From: Promicromonospora thailandica
GTDB taxonomy: Bacteria; Actinomycetota; Actinomycetes; Actinomycetales; Cellulomonadaceae
Direction of reading: 5' to 3'
DNA length: 64,000 bases
Assembly: GCF_024171955.1 (NCBI RefSeq)
Contig: NZ_JAMTCS010000009.1
Coordinates: 1-64,000, forward strand
Position numbers and translations under genes: made by a program. This document shows, in pieces, positions 49,359 through 57,360 of this stretch. How positions within the stretch are numbered: position 1 is the stretch's first letter; the number at the start of each line of letters is the position of its first letter. The notes under the pieces are model-generated. The model worked only from the letters and a program-made list of their open reading frames with translations. It made no database searches and was not told the origin of the DNA.

Positions 49359-50173
49359 CCGCCACGACCGGGCACGACATCCCTGCCCGGGCGGCGGGCA
49401 CCGAGCCGATCATCGAGATCGCGCACCTCACCCGGCGCTTCACGTCCCGGCGCTCGGAGACCGTCGCGCTCGACGACGTCTCGCTGTCCGTGCGGCCCGG
49501 AGAGTTCGTGACGATCGCGGGGCCCTCGGGCTGCGGCAAGTCGACGCTGCTCAAGGTCGTCGCGGGCCTCACGCGCGCCACCGAGGGCGACGTGCGCCTG
49601 TACGGGAAGCCGGTCACCGGGCCGCAGCGCGAGATCGGCTTCGCCTTCCAGCGCTCGGCCCTGCTCGAGTGGCGGGGCGTGCGCAAGAACATCCTGCTGC
49701 AGGCCGAGATGCGGGGGATGGACCGCCGTCGGGCCGAGGAGCGGGCCGACCACCTCATCGCGCTCACCGGCCTGACCGGGTTCGAGAGGGCCCTGCCGCA
49801 CGAGCTGTCCGGGGGCATGCAGCAGCGCGTCGCGCTGTGTCGCGCCCTGCTGCACGAGCCGCGCGTGCTGCTCATGGACGAGCCGTTCGGCGCGCTCGAC
49901 GCGCTCACCCGCGAGCAGATGAACATCGAGATGAACCGCATCTGGCGGGAGACCGGCACCACGGTGGTGCTCGTGACCCACTCCGTGCCGGAGGCGGTGT
50001 ACCTGGGCAGCCGGATCGTCGTCATGAGCCCGCGCCCGGGCCGCATCGTCGAGACGCTCGAACCGGGCCTGCCGGACCGCCGCGAGTACGGCCCCACGCT
50101 CGCCGACCCGCGCTTCACGGCGGCGGCCGAGCGCCTGCGCGACCTGCTCGGCGCGAGCCATGCCCCCGAATGA
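49355..50173 (+). CDS. ABC ATPase, NMT1/SsuB type
   Basis: This 272-residue ATPase powers the importer. It has Walker A GPSGCGKST, Q-loop AFQRSALLEWRGVRKN, signature LSGGMQQRVALCRAL, Walker B VLLMDEPFGALDALTREQMN and the H-loop VTHSVPEA, all typical of the SsuB/TauB/ThiZ group. The GTG at 49355 overlaps the TGA of the binding protein. Its 3' end overlaps the next gene by 14 bp, so the operon is tightly coupled. Confidence 0.93.
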   Translation: MTATTGHDIPARAAGTEPIIEIAHLTRRFTSRRSETVALDDVSLSVRPGEFVTIAGPSGCGKSTLLKVVAGLTRATEGDVRLYGKPVTGPQREIGFAFQRSALLEWRGVRKNILLQAEMRGMDRRRAEERADHLIALTGLTGFERALPHELSGGMQQRVALCRALLHEPRVLLMDEPFGALDALTREQMNIEMNRIWRETGTTVVLVTHSVPEAVYLGSRIVVMSPRPGRIVETLEPGLPDRREYGPTLADPRFTAAAERLRDLLGASHAPE

Positions 50174-51179
50174 CCGCCCGGGCGGGCTCGGGGTGGGGAT
50201 CGTGGGGATGGGCGGGATCGGGGTCCTGCACGCCCGGGCGGTGGCCGAGCTGGCCGGGCGGGCCCGGCTCGTCGCGTTCAGCGGCGCCGGGACGCCGGGC
50301 GTGCCCGGGGCGGTACGGCTCGCGCCCCAGGAGGTGATCACCCACCCGGACGTCGACGTCGTGGCGGTCTGCACCCCGAGCGGAACCCACGCGGCGCTCA
50401 CGCTGACCGCCCTGGAGGCCGGCCGGCACGTGGTGGTCGAGAAGCCGCTCGCGCTGGGAACCGGCGACGCGCTGCGGGTCGCCCGCACCGCGCACGACCG
50501 GGGCCGCACCGTCTCGATGATCGCCCAGCGGCGCCTGGAACCCGGGCACGTGGCGCTCCGGCGCGCGCTCGACGCCGGCGCGCTGGGCGAGCTGCGCCTC
50601 GTGACGGCCCACCTGCACTGGCACCGCGACGACGCCTACTACCGCACGGCCGGATGGCGCTCGGCCGCCGACCAGGGCGGCGGGTCCCTGATGAACCAGG
50701 GCGTGCACACCGTGGACCTGCTGCGCTGGCTGTGCGGCCCGGTCGAGTCCGTGACGGCGCAGTCCGGCACGCTCGCGCACGCCATCGCGGCCGAGGACAC
50801 GACGGCCGCGACCCTCCGGTTCGCGTCCGGGGCGCTCGGCGTGCTGACGACGACGACGGCGACGCCGCCCGGCTTCCCGGCCACGATCGCGCTGTACGGC
50901 GCGCGGGGGTCGGTCGAGCTGGGCCAGGGCGAGGTGCTCCGCTGGGACGTGCCGGGCGTGCCCCCGCCGCCGGCGGGCTCACGGGCCAGCGGCGCCGCCG
51001 ACCCGCTCGCGATCGGCCACGCCGGGCACCTGGCCCAGTGGACCCGTGTCGTCGACGCCCTGGAGGCGGGCGCGCCGGTCCCCGTCGGCGTCGACGACGC
51101 CGTCGAGACGGTGCGCCTCCTGTGCGCGATCGAGGAGGCCGCGGCCACGGGGCGGCAGGTCCACCCGGGCTCGCTGTGA
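50160..51179 (+). CDS. Gfo/Idh/MocA-family oxidoreductase
   Basis: This 339-residue NAD(P)-dependent sugar or cyclitol oxidoreductase starts with the Rossmann motif GLGVGIVGMGGIGVLHARAV. It has the conserved catalytic Lys in VVVEKPLALG and the active-site signature GGGSLMNQGVHTVDLLRWL. There is no signal peptide, so it acts in the cytosol. It begins 14 bp inside the ATPase gene, an unusual partner for an NMT1 importer. In the 3-keto-glycoside route, members of this family interconvert hydroxyl and keto at C3; here it could reduce an imported 3-keto sugar. Confidence 0.9.
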   Translation: MPPNDRPGGLGVGIVGMGGIGVLHARAVAELAGRARLVAFSGAGTPGVPGAVRLAPQEVITHPDVDVVAVCTPSGTHAALTLTALEAGRHVVVEKPLALGTGDALRVARTAHDRGRTVSMIAQRRLEPGHVALRRALDAGALGELRLVTAHLHWHRDDAYYRTAGWRSAADQGGGSLMNQGVHTVDLLRWLCGPVESVTAQSGTLAHAIAAEDTTAATLRFASGALGVLTTTTATPPGFPATIALYGARGSVELGQGEVLRWDVPGVPPPPAGSRASGAADPLAIGHAGHLAQWTRVVDALEAGAPVPVGVDDAVETVRLLCAIEEAAATGRQVHPGSL

Positions 51180-51187
51180 TCCTCCCC

Positions 51188-51257
51188 TCGAGGTCGGCAC
51201 GTCGTGGCGAGGTCGGCACAGGCCTGGACCGACCTCGCCACGACGTGCCGACCTCGA
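51188..51257. repeat. palindromic element B, copy 1
   Basis: This 70-bp element has arms of 35 bases, from TCGAGGTCGGCACGTCGTGG on the left, with a two-base mismatch near the CAGG-CCTG centre. It starts 9 bp after the oxidoreductase stop. A perfect version lies at 52228-52291. Each arm contains GAGGTCGG twice. Confidence 0.9.
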
Positions 51258-51333
51258 CGCCGACCCCTCAGGTGGCCATGGCCTGGTCCATCCTGTGCAG
51301 GAGCTCCGTGGCGCGGCCGCCGCCGGGCCGCCG

Positions 51334-51600
51334 GTGACGCCGGTGCTCACGGGCGCCGGGCAACGGGCCACGGGCACGGCGTCTCAGGCACTGTCGTCCG
51401 TGGCCCGTGCCGCGATCGAGGTGCTGGCCGGCGACCTCGCGGCGAGCCCGATGAAGGAGTGCGGGCGTCCGGACTGCACCCGCGTCTACCTGGACCGCTC
51501 GCGCGGGCACCGCAGGACGTGGTGCGGCATGGAGGAGTGCGGCAACCGGGTCAAGGCCGCGGCGTACCGGCGCCGGCTGAAGGAGCGCGCGGGGGAGTGA
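51334..51600 (+). pseudogene. CGNR zinc-finger protein, N-terminally truncated
   Basis: This 88-codon frame encodes only the C-terminal zinc-finger part of a CGNR transcription factor: KECGRPDCTRVYLDRSRGHR, then RTWCGMEECGNRVKAAAYRR. All four cysteines and the CGNR signature are present. The N-terminal ABATE domain, normally about 100 residues, is missing, and upstream is a palindromic repeat. A GTG at 51334 could still allow a short protein. I read it as a deletion remnant. Confidence 0.65.
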
Positions 51601-51612
51601 TCCTCCGCGGCG

Positions 51613-52158
51613 TCAGAGCCGGTCGAAGGGTGCGGCGTACCGGAACGGGGCCGCGTACGCCGCGTCCCACGCGGTCAGGGCGCGGGCCTGGAAGTAGTCC
51701 CCCCAGGCCGGGTCGGGCGCCTCGATGCCGAGGTCGCGGGCGGGACCGAACCCGAACCGGGAGTAGAGCGCCGGGTCGCCGAGCAGCACCACGACGGGCT
51801 CGCCCAGCGCGTCGGCCGCGCCCAGGACGGCGTGCACCAGGGCCGAGCCGACGCCGCGCCCCTGGTGCGCGGGGTGCACGCTGAGCGGTCCGAGGCCGAG
51901 CGCCGGCCGGTCCGCGAGCCGCCCCCGGGTGGCGACGACGTGCCCGACGACCGCGCTGTCCACCGGTGTCTCCTGCGCCACCAGGGACAGCTCCGGCACC
52001 CAGCCCTTGTCCTCACGCAGCCAGCCCACCAGCGTGGCCTCGCCCGGCACGCCGTCCGGCTCGACCGGGGGAGCCGAGTGCGCGACGCCGGCGAAGGCCG
52101 CCGCCGTGACCGCCCGGATCGCCGGGACGTCGGACGGGCGCTCCTGCCTGATCAGCAT
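51613..52158 (-). CDS. GNAT acetyltransferase (YhbS-like)
   Basis: This 181-residue acetyltransferase has the acetyl-CoA motif LGLGPLSVHPAHQGRGVGSA with its Q-G-R-G-V-G loop, and GDPALYSRFGFGPARDLGIE, as seen in YhbS-like proteins. The substrate is unknown. The start MLIRQERPSDVPAIRAVTAA matches the family's first strand and helix. Perfect and near-perfect palindromic repeats lie on either side of this gene and the CGNR fragment. Confidence 0.88.
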   Translation of the reverse strand: MLIRQERPSDVPAIRAVTAAAFAGVAHSAPPVEPDGVPGEATLVGWLREDKGWVPELSLVAQETPVDSAVVGHVVATRGRLADRPALGLGPLSVHPAHQGRGVGSALVHAVLGAADALGEPVVVLLGDPALYSRFGFGPARDLGIEAPDPAWGDYFQARALTAWDAAYAAPFRYAAPFDRL

Positions 52159-52227
52159 GGCGTCACTCTCGGCCCTCGCCCTCGGGGGATCAACTCATTT
52201 CCCGGCGGCTCCGGGTGGCACTCGTCG

Positions 52228-52291
52228 AGGTCGGCACGTCGTGGCGAGGTCGGCACAGGCCTGTGCCGACCTCGCCACGACGTGCCGACCT
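52228..52291. repeat. palindromic element B, copy 2: 64-bp perfect palindrome
   Basis: Thirty-two bases starting AGGTCGGCACGTCGTGGCGA are followed directly by their exact complement, with no spacer (centre CAGG-CCTG at 52258-52261). The arm contains GAGGTCGGCAC-like units twice, so the element has an inner and an outer inverted repeat. It lies between the acetyltransferase promoter side and the end of the exonuclease gene. Confidence 0.95.
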
Positions 52292-52321
52292 GGGTGGACG
52301 GCGTCGGCCGGGACGCACCCG

Positions 52322-53590
52322 TCAGGGCACCGCCGGCGCGGGGGGCGTCCGGGCGAGGTCGTCGAGGGCGCGCCGGAAGCCCGCCTCGCCGACCACGGGG
52401 ATGCCGTAGGCGTCGGCCTTGCGGGCCTTCCCGGACATCGAGTCGGGGTCGGCGGCGACCACCAGGCGCACCCGCTTCGTGACGGCGGGGTGCGGGACGA
52501 GCCCGGCCGCGGCCGCCCGGCGCTGCCAGACGTCGCGCGGCTCGTCCATCGCCCCGGTGAAGACGACCAGGTCACCGGGGCGGAGCACGAACCGGCCGGG
52601 GTGCCCGGGGCCCGCACCGGAGCCGGTCGGCAGGGCGGGCGCGGACCGGTCCAGGATGCTGCCGGCATCCGCGGCCGGGACCTCGAGCAGGGCGGCGACG
52701 GCCCGGTAGTCGGTCACCCGCGCCGGGTCGAGCACGCCGTCGGACCAGGCCGCCGCCGCGAGGCCGGCGAGGTACTCCCGGTGCAGTGCGTCGGCCTCGG
52801 TGCGGCCGATGCCGAGCCGCGCGCACAGGCCGGCGAGCTGGTCGTGCTCGCGGGCCGAGATGTGCCGGTCGAGCAGGGCCCGGTCGACGAGCTCGAGGTA
52901 CACCTCCTGCGCCGAGGTGGTGGCCGGCGAGTCCCGGGCCGGAGTGAGCCGCGCGAGGAAGTGCGTGTCCCGCTCGGCCGCGACGCCGCGCCGGACCGGC
53001 GCGGCCCCGGCGGCGGGGATCACCGGCCAGGGCGTGGTGGCGGCGAGCTCGACGACGTCGTCCCAGTCCGCCACGGCACGGCGTGCGCCGCCGGTGAGGT
53101 ACACCCGCAGCAGCTCCGCCGCGGCCCGCGCGTCGGACAGGGCCTCGTGCGCGGAGTCCAGGGTGATGCCGTGGTGCAGGCAGGCGCCCGCCAGGGACCG
53201 GGGCGCGGCGGGGAAGAGCTGCGCACCCGTGCGCATGGTGCACAGCGTGGTGGGTTCGATGAGCGGCACGTCGTACCCGAGGGCGGCGAACGCGTGCCAG
53301 ACGAACCGGCGGTCGAACTGCGCGTTGTGCGCCACGAAGGTGCGTCCGCGGAGCCGGTCCGCGACGTGCCCGGCGACGTCGGCGAACGCCGGGGCGTGCC
53401 GGACGTCCGCGGCGCTGATGCCGTGGATCTGCTGCGGGCCGAGGTCGCGCCCCGGGTCGACGAGCGTCGTCCAGGTGTCCTCGACCCGACCGTCAGGGTC
53501 CACCCGGACGATCGCGATCTCCGCGATCCGGTCGTGCCCGCCGGGGAACAGCCCGGTGGTCTCGACGTCCACGACGGCGTACCCGGTCAC
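52322..53590 (-). CDS. DnaQ-like DEDDh exonuclease with C-terminal BRCT domain
   Basis: This 422-residue protein has a DNA polymerase III epsilon-like 3'-5' exonuclease domain at residues about 1-170. Exo I is AVVDVETTG, Exo II is FVAHNAQFDRRF, and Exo III with the catalytic His is SAHEALSDARAAAEL. A helical middle segment follows, and a BRCT domain closes the protein (about 335-420, with PGDLVVFTGAMDEPRDVWQR and GIPVVGEAGFRRALDDL). It probably trims or proofreads DNA in repair. The GTG at 53590 follows GAGAGGGAG. The BRCT fusion is a known actinobacterial arrangement. Confidence 0.92.
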   Translation of the reverse strand: MTGYAVVDVETTGLFPGGHDRIAEIAIVRVDPDGRVEDTWTTLVDPGRDLGPQQIHGISAADVRHAPAFADVAGHVADRLRGRTFVAHNAQFDRRFVWHAFAALGYDVPLIEPTTLCTMRTGAQLFPAAPRSLAGACLHHGITLDSAHEALSDARAAAELLRVYLTGGARRAVADWDDVVELAATTPWPVIPAAGAAPVRRGVAAERDTHFLARLTPARDSPATTSAQEVYLELVDRALLDRHISAREHDQLAGLCARLGIGRTEADALHREYLAGLAAAAWSDGVLDPARVTDYRAVAALLEVPAADAGSILDRSAPALPTGSGAGPGHPGRFVLRPGDLVVFTGAMDEPRDVWQRRAAAAGLVPHPAVTKRVRLVVAADPDSMSGKARKADAYGIPVVGEAGFRRALDDLARTPPAPAVP

Positions 53591-53831
53591 GCATGCTCCC
53601 TCTCGGCGGCGGCTGGACCGGGACATCGTCGCAGGCCCAGCCGGTCGCACGGCGGATGCGCCGTGGTCGGGCGCGCCGGGTCAGCCGACCTGCGCGGGTG
53701 GAGGCGCGCGTGGTGCGCACCGAACGGTCCGGGGCCAGGCGCCGCAGCACCGAGGTAGTCCTGGGGGGCGATGAGTTCGTGACGTGGCCGCCGTCTGCCC
53801 GGGGGAGTCCGTTCTCAGACCGGGAGACCCC

Positions 53832-54506
53832 ATGAAGCTGCTGCTCACGTCCGCCGGTGTCCGGAACCCGAGCATCGAGGCGGCACTGACCCGCCTGCTC
53901 GGGCGGCCGGTCGCCGAGTGCACCGCCCTGTGCGTCCCTACCGCCCTCTACGGCCACCCGTGGGTCGGCCCGGGGCGCAACGCACGGGACTTCGTCACCG
54001 GGCGGTCGGACGATCTGACGGGCCTGGGCTGGACGTCGGTCGGCCTCCTCGAGCTGACCGCCCTGCCGAGCATCCCCCGGGAGCGCTGGGTCCCGCTCGT
54101 GCAGGAGACGGACGTCCTGCTCGTGGCGGGCGGGGACGCCCTCTACCTCGCCCACTGGATGCGGCAGTCCGGCCTGGCGGACCTGCTGCCGTCGCTGGAG
54201 CGCACCGTCTGGGTCGGCATGAGCGCCGGCAGCATGGTGCTCACGCCGCGCGTCGGGGACGACTTCGTCGGCTGGGAGCGGCCGGACGACGGCGGCGACA
54301 CCGCGCTCGGCGTCGTCGACTTCTCGATCTTCCCGCACCTGGACCACCCGGACCTGCCGTCGAACACTCTGCCGGCGGCCGAGCGGTGGGCCGCAGGCAT
54401 CGGCGGGCCCGCCTACGCGATCGACGACGAGACGGCGATCGTCGTCGAAAAACCCGGGGGCCACGCCGAGGTGGTGTCGGAGGGGATGTGGCACCGGCTC
54501 CGCTGA
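53832..54506 (+). CDS. peptidase S51 (dipeptidase E-like)
   Basis: This 224-residue serine peptidase is of the PepE/cyanophycinase fold, likely cleaving Asp-X dipeptides or related isopeptides. The nucleophile is Ser131 in WVGMSAGSMV, the family elbow. VLLVAGGDALYLAHWMR precedes it, and FSIFPHLDHP carries the likely catalytic His. No signal peptide is present. The ATG follows GGGAGACCCC. The gene has no obvious operon partner. Confidence 0.88.
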   Translation: MKLLLTSAGVRNPSIEAALTRLLGRPVAECTALCVPTALYGHPWVGPGRNARDFVTGRSDDLTGLGWTSVGLLELTALPSIPRERWVPLVQETDVLLVAGGDALYLAHWMRQSGLADLLPSLERTVWVGMSAGSMVLTPRVGDDFVGWERPDDGGDTALGVVDFSIFPHLDHPDLPSNTLPAAERWAAGIGGPAYAIDDETAIVVEKPGGHAEVVSEGMWHRLR

Positions 54507-54604
54507 GCTGCCGTGCTCCCGCACCCAGCGGTCGGCCGGGCCCCTGCAGCGGGTAGGCGGGTCGCCGGCTGGGCCGCCCCGACCTACGGTGGCAGACTCA
54601 CCGC

Positions 54605-55357
54605 GTGAGCCGCCCCGACCGAACGGCCCCTCCCCGGCGCGTGGCGTCCGTCCTGTGGGTGGCCCTCGGCATCGTCCTGGTGGTCGACGCCCTGGTCGTG
54701 CTCCGCGTGACGACCCTGCACACCGGCATCGTCGTGGCATTCGCGCTCGGGCTCCTGTACCTGGCCCACGGCGTCTCGCGGCGGCGGGTCCGGTGGCTGC
54801 GGATCCTCGTCCCGGCCGGCACGGCGCTGCTCGTCGCGCTCTCCGCCGCGCTCGCGGTCGTCGGCAGCAGGGACACCGCCACGGGGGACGAGGACGCCGT
54901 CGTCGTGCTCGGGACGCTGGTGAAGGACGGCGAGCCGACGCCCGCCCTGCGCGCCCGGCTGGACACGGCGGCCGGGTATGCCGCGGCGAACCCGGCCGCC
55001 GTCGTCGTGGTCGCCGGCGGGCGCGCGCCCGGCGAGGACGTCACCGAGGCGCTCGCGATGCAGCGGTACCTCGTCGCGCGCGGCGTCGCGGAGCACCGGA
55101 TCGTCCGGGAGGGCACGTCGACCAGCACGTCCGAGAACTTCACGCACGCGAAGGAGCTGCTCGACGCGCGCCTCGGCACCCGGTACACGGCGGCGTTCGT
55201 CACGAACGAGTACCACGTGGTCCGGGCTGCAGGGATCGCGGCCGAGGCAGGCGTGGACGCCACGCACCTGCACGCGCGCACGCCCTGGTACGAGGTACCC
55301 GTCGACTACGTGCGAGAGGCGCTCGCGCTCGGCAAGTTCGTGCTGCTGCGGCGCTGA
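54605..55357 (+). CDS. YdcF-family (DUF218) membrane protein
   Basis: This 250-residue protein has three N-terminal membrane segments (about residues 12-85) followed by a DUF218/YdcF domain with DAVVVLGTLVKDGEPTPALR, VVVVAGGRAPGEDVTEALAM and the motif EGTSTSTSENFTHAKELL. ElyC and SanA of this family affect envelope synthesis, but the reaction is not established. The start is GTG. The neighbouring peptidase is on the same strand, 98 bp away. Confidence 0.88.
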   Translation: MSRPDRTAPPRRVASVLWVALGIVLVVDALVVLRVTTLHTGIVVAFALGLLYLAHGVSRRRVRWLRILVPAGTALLVALSAALAVVGSRDTATGDEDAVVVLGTLVKDGEPTPALRARLDTAAGYAAANPAAVVVVAGGRAPGEDVTEALAMQRYLVARGVAEHRIVREGTSTSTSENFTHAKELLDARLGTRYTAAFVTNEYHVVRAAGIAAEAGVDATHLHARTPWYEVPVDYVREALALGKFVLLRR

Positions 55358-55379
55358 CCCGAGGCACCCGGCCGACCGG

Positions 55380-55886
55380 TCAGGCCGTCACGGACCGGGT
55401 GGCCGCGTCGACCGCCCGCCGGTGCAGCGCGTCCAGCCCGCGCGCCCGGGCTCGGACGGCCGGCGCCACCCGCGCCGGGCGGGCGGCGCAGCGGGCGCGC
55501 AGCTCGAGGGCCGCGGCGAGCTCGTGGAGCAGGCCGGCGGTCAGCTCATCGAGGCGCTCGCGGATCGCGCCGAGGTCGGGCCGGGTGGTGGGAGCCTCCG
55601 CCGGGTGGGCGGCCCAGTGCGCGAGCAGCCCGCGCTGCACCTCCTTGCTGGCGCTGATCTGGTCCCGGAAGAACGCCACGGCCACGTCCGGGTCCACCCC
55701 GGCGTCCCGCGCCCGCGCCCGCACCTGGTCGAGCACCTCGCGCTCGCGGACCGGGTCGTCGACGGGGGAGCCGGCGCCGAACTTGGCCGCCGCCACGTCG
55801 TCCGTCACCAGGAGCCGTGCGACCACGAGGTCGATCAGCCGGCCCGCCTGCCCGCCCGAGGGGCCCTCGGCCTGGTGCGCGCTCAA
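55380..55886 (-). CDS. aroQ: gamma-class chorismate mutase (AroQ type) without signal peptide
   Basis: This 168-residue protein aligns with the gamma (secreted) class of AroQ chorismate mutases, which turn chorismate into prephenate. It has RLIDLVVARLLVTDDVAAAK, FGAGSPVDDPVREREVL, DVAVAFFRDQISASKEVQ and a long C-terminal helix region. The usual signal peptide is missing. The only usable start is TTG at 55886, overlapping the TGA of the FAD oxidase as TTGA, so translation is coupled. It would therefore act inside the cell. Confidence 0.8.
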   Translation of the reverse strand: MSAHQAEGPSGGQAGRLIDLVVARLLVTDDVAAAKFGAGSPVDDPVREREVLDQVRARARDAGVDPDVAVAFFRDQISASKEVQRGLLAHWAAHPAEAPTTRPDLGAIRERLDELTAGLLHELAAALELRARCAARPARVAPAVRARARGLDALHRRAVDAATRSVTA

Positions 55887-57274
55887 CCGCGCACCCCGGT
55901 CGAGGTCTCGGCTGTGGCGCGGTCCGGCAGCGGGATGGCGCGGAAGACGCCGTCCGGGTCGAGCTGCTCCTTGACCGCCAGCAGCCGCGCGGCGTTCGGG
56001 CCGTAGGCGTGGGCGATCTGGTCGGTCGCGTCCGGGCCGAGCAGGTTCGGGTAGCCGCCCGGCAGCGCGGCGGGTTCGAGGGCGCGGACGACGTCGTCGG
56101 CCCACGCGGTGTGCTCGGGGGCGCGGACGTCGCCGGGCTCCCAGGTGGCGATGACCTCCACCATGAGGTGCGGGTCGCGGAGGCCGAACGCCGTCTCCGT
56201 CACCGGGACCTGGGCCGCGGCCCCGTGCAGGCTGTGGACCGAGACAGCCGACAGCGGCGAGGTCAGGGTCTCGCCCGCGGCGACGAGCGCCTCGCCGACG
56301 TCCGCGGTGAGCGACGGCACCGACCGGGTGCGGATCGCGACGTGCCGCCCGACGGGGAACTGCGCGTCGATCCCGGCGAGCATCTGGGGGAGCGTGGTGG
56401 GGCCGACCTGGGAGACGAGCGGGGTACCCACGCTGCCGAGCCGCGCCAGGGCGCGCTCGCCCGCTTCCGCGTCGTCGCCGCTCCAGGTGGGTGACGCGAA
56501 GACGACGGGCGCACCGTCCGGGCCGGCCAGGACGCCGGTCTGGACGGTCAGCTCGTCCGGCTGCTCCGCGAGCAGGTCCGACAGCCCGGCCAGCACCGTG
56601 CCCGCCTGCGCCCACGGGAAGACGACCAGGCCCGAGAGCAGCGTGGGGACGGCCTGGAGCCGCACCCGCATCGACGTGACGACGCCGAAGTTCCCGCCGC
56701 CGCCGCGCAGCGCCCAGAACAGGTCCGGTTCGTGCTCGGGATCGGCCGTGACCACCGACCCGTCGGCGAGCACGACGTCCGCCGAGTACAGGTTGTCCAG
56801 GGCCAGCCCGAACCGGCCGCCGAGGGGGCCGTACCCGCCGCCCAGGGTGAGGCCGGCCAGGCCCACCGACCCGGCGGTGCCGGTCACCGGCGCCAGGCCG
56901 TACGGCGCCGCCGCGGCGGCGACGTCGGCGGCCGTGGCGCCCGCCTGCACCTCCGCGACGCGGGCCGCCGGGTAGACCGTCACGTTCCGCTCGGTGGAGA
57001 GGTCGATGGTCAGGCCGCCGGGCCGCAGCGCCCGGCCCGCCCAGTCGTGCCCGCCGCCGCGCACGGAGAGCGGTACCCCGGCCTCCCGCGCGGCCAGCAC
57101 GGCGCGGCCGACGTCGTCCGGCATGGCGCCGCGGACCACGACGCCGGGTCGTGCGGTGACGGCCCCGTTCCAGAGCTGGACGGCGGCGTCGTAGTCGGCG
57201 CCGGTGGTGACGACCGTGCCGCTGCGGAGGGTTCTCCGCAGGAGGTCCACGAGGTGGTCGGCGGGTTCGGACAT
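55883..57274 (-). CDS. berberine-bridge-type FAD oxidoreductase
   Basis: This 463-residue flavoenzyme belongs to the BBE-like oxidase family. The PCMH FAD domain has GVPLSVRGGGHDWAGRALRP, in which the His is the position of covalent FAD attachment, and GGGYGPLGGRFGLALDNLYS. The C-terminal BBE segment is PNLLGPDATDQIAHAYGPNA. I do not see the second, Cys attachment site, so FAD is probably bound through His alone. Substrates in the family are sugars or aromatic secondary metabolites. It is coupled to a chorismate mutase, an uncommon partner. Confidence 0.9.
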   Translation of the reverse strand: MSEPADHLVDLLRRTLRSGTVVTTGADYDAAVQLWNGAVTARPGVVVRGAMPDDVGRAVLAAREAGVPLSVRGGGHDWAGRALRPGGLTIDLSTERNVTVYPAARVAEVQAGATAADVAAAAAPYGLAPVTGTAGSVGLAGLTLGGGYGPLGGRFGLALDNLYSADVVLADGSVVTADPEHEPDLFWALRGGGGNFGVVTSMRVRLQAVPTLLSGLVVFPWAQAGTVLAGLSDLLAEQPDELTVQTGVLAGPDGAPVVFASPTWSGDDAEAGERALARLGSVGTPLVSQVGPTTLPQMLAGIDAQFPVGRHVAIRTRSVPSLTADVGEALVAAGETLTSPLSAVSVHSLHGAAAQVPVTETAFGLRDPHLMVEVIATWEPGDVRAPEHTAWADDVVRALEPAALPGGYPNLLGPDATDQIAHAYGPNAARLLAVKEQLDPDGVFRAIPLPDRATAETSTGVRG

Positions 57275-57300
57275 GGCTGCACTCCCGGTGGCGAAGGACT

Positions 57301-57326
57301 AAGTAGGGTAACTAGTGCGTCTACTT
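57301..57326. promoter_or_regulatory. inverted repeat upstream of the BBE oxidase
   Basis: AAGTAG and CTACTT flank 14 bp containing GTAACTAG, in an AT-rich stretch 27 bp upstream of the oxidase ATG. It looks like a promoter-operator, but no adjacent divergent regulator identifies the binder. Confidence 0.5.
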
Positions 57327-57360
57327 CGCACCTTAGATCCCCGCCGCCACGAGCGCAACG

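Noticed and set aside
51266-51320. possible C-terminus of a minus-strand protein (ATELLHRMDQAMAT)
   Set aside because: It is too short to identify a family. It is noted only as a possible junction fragment.
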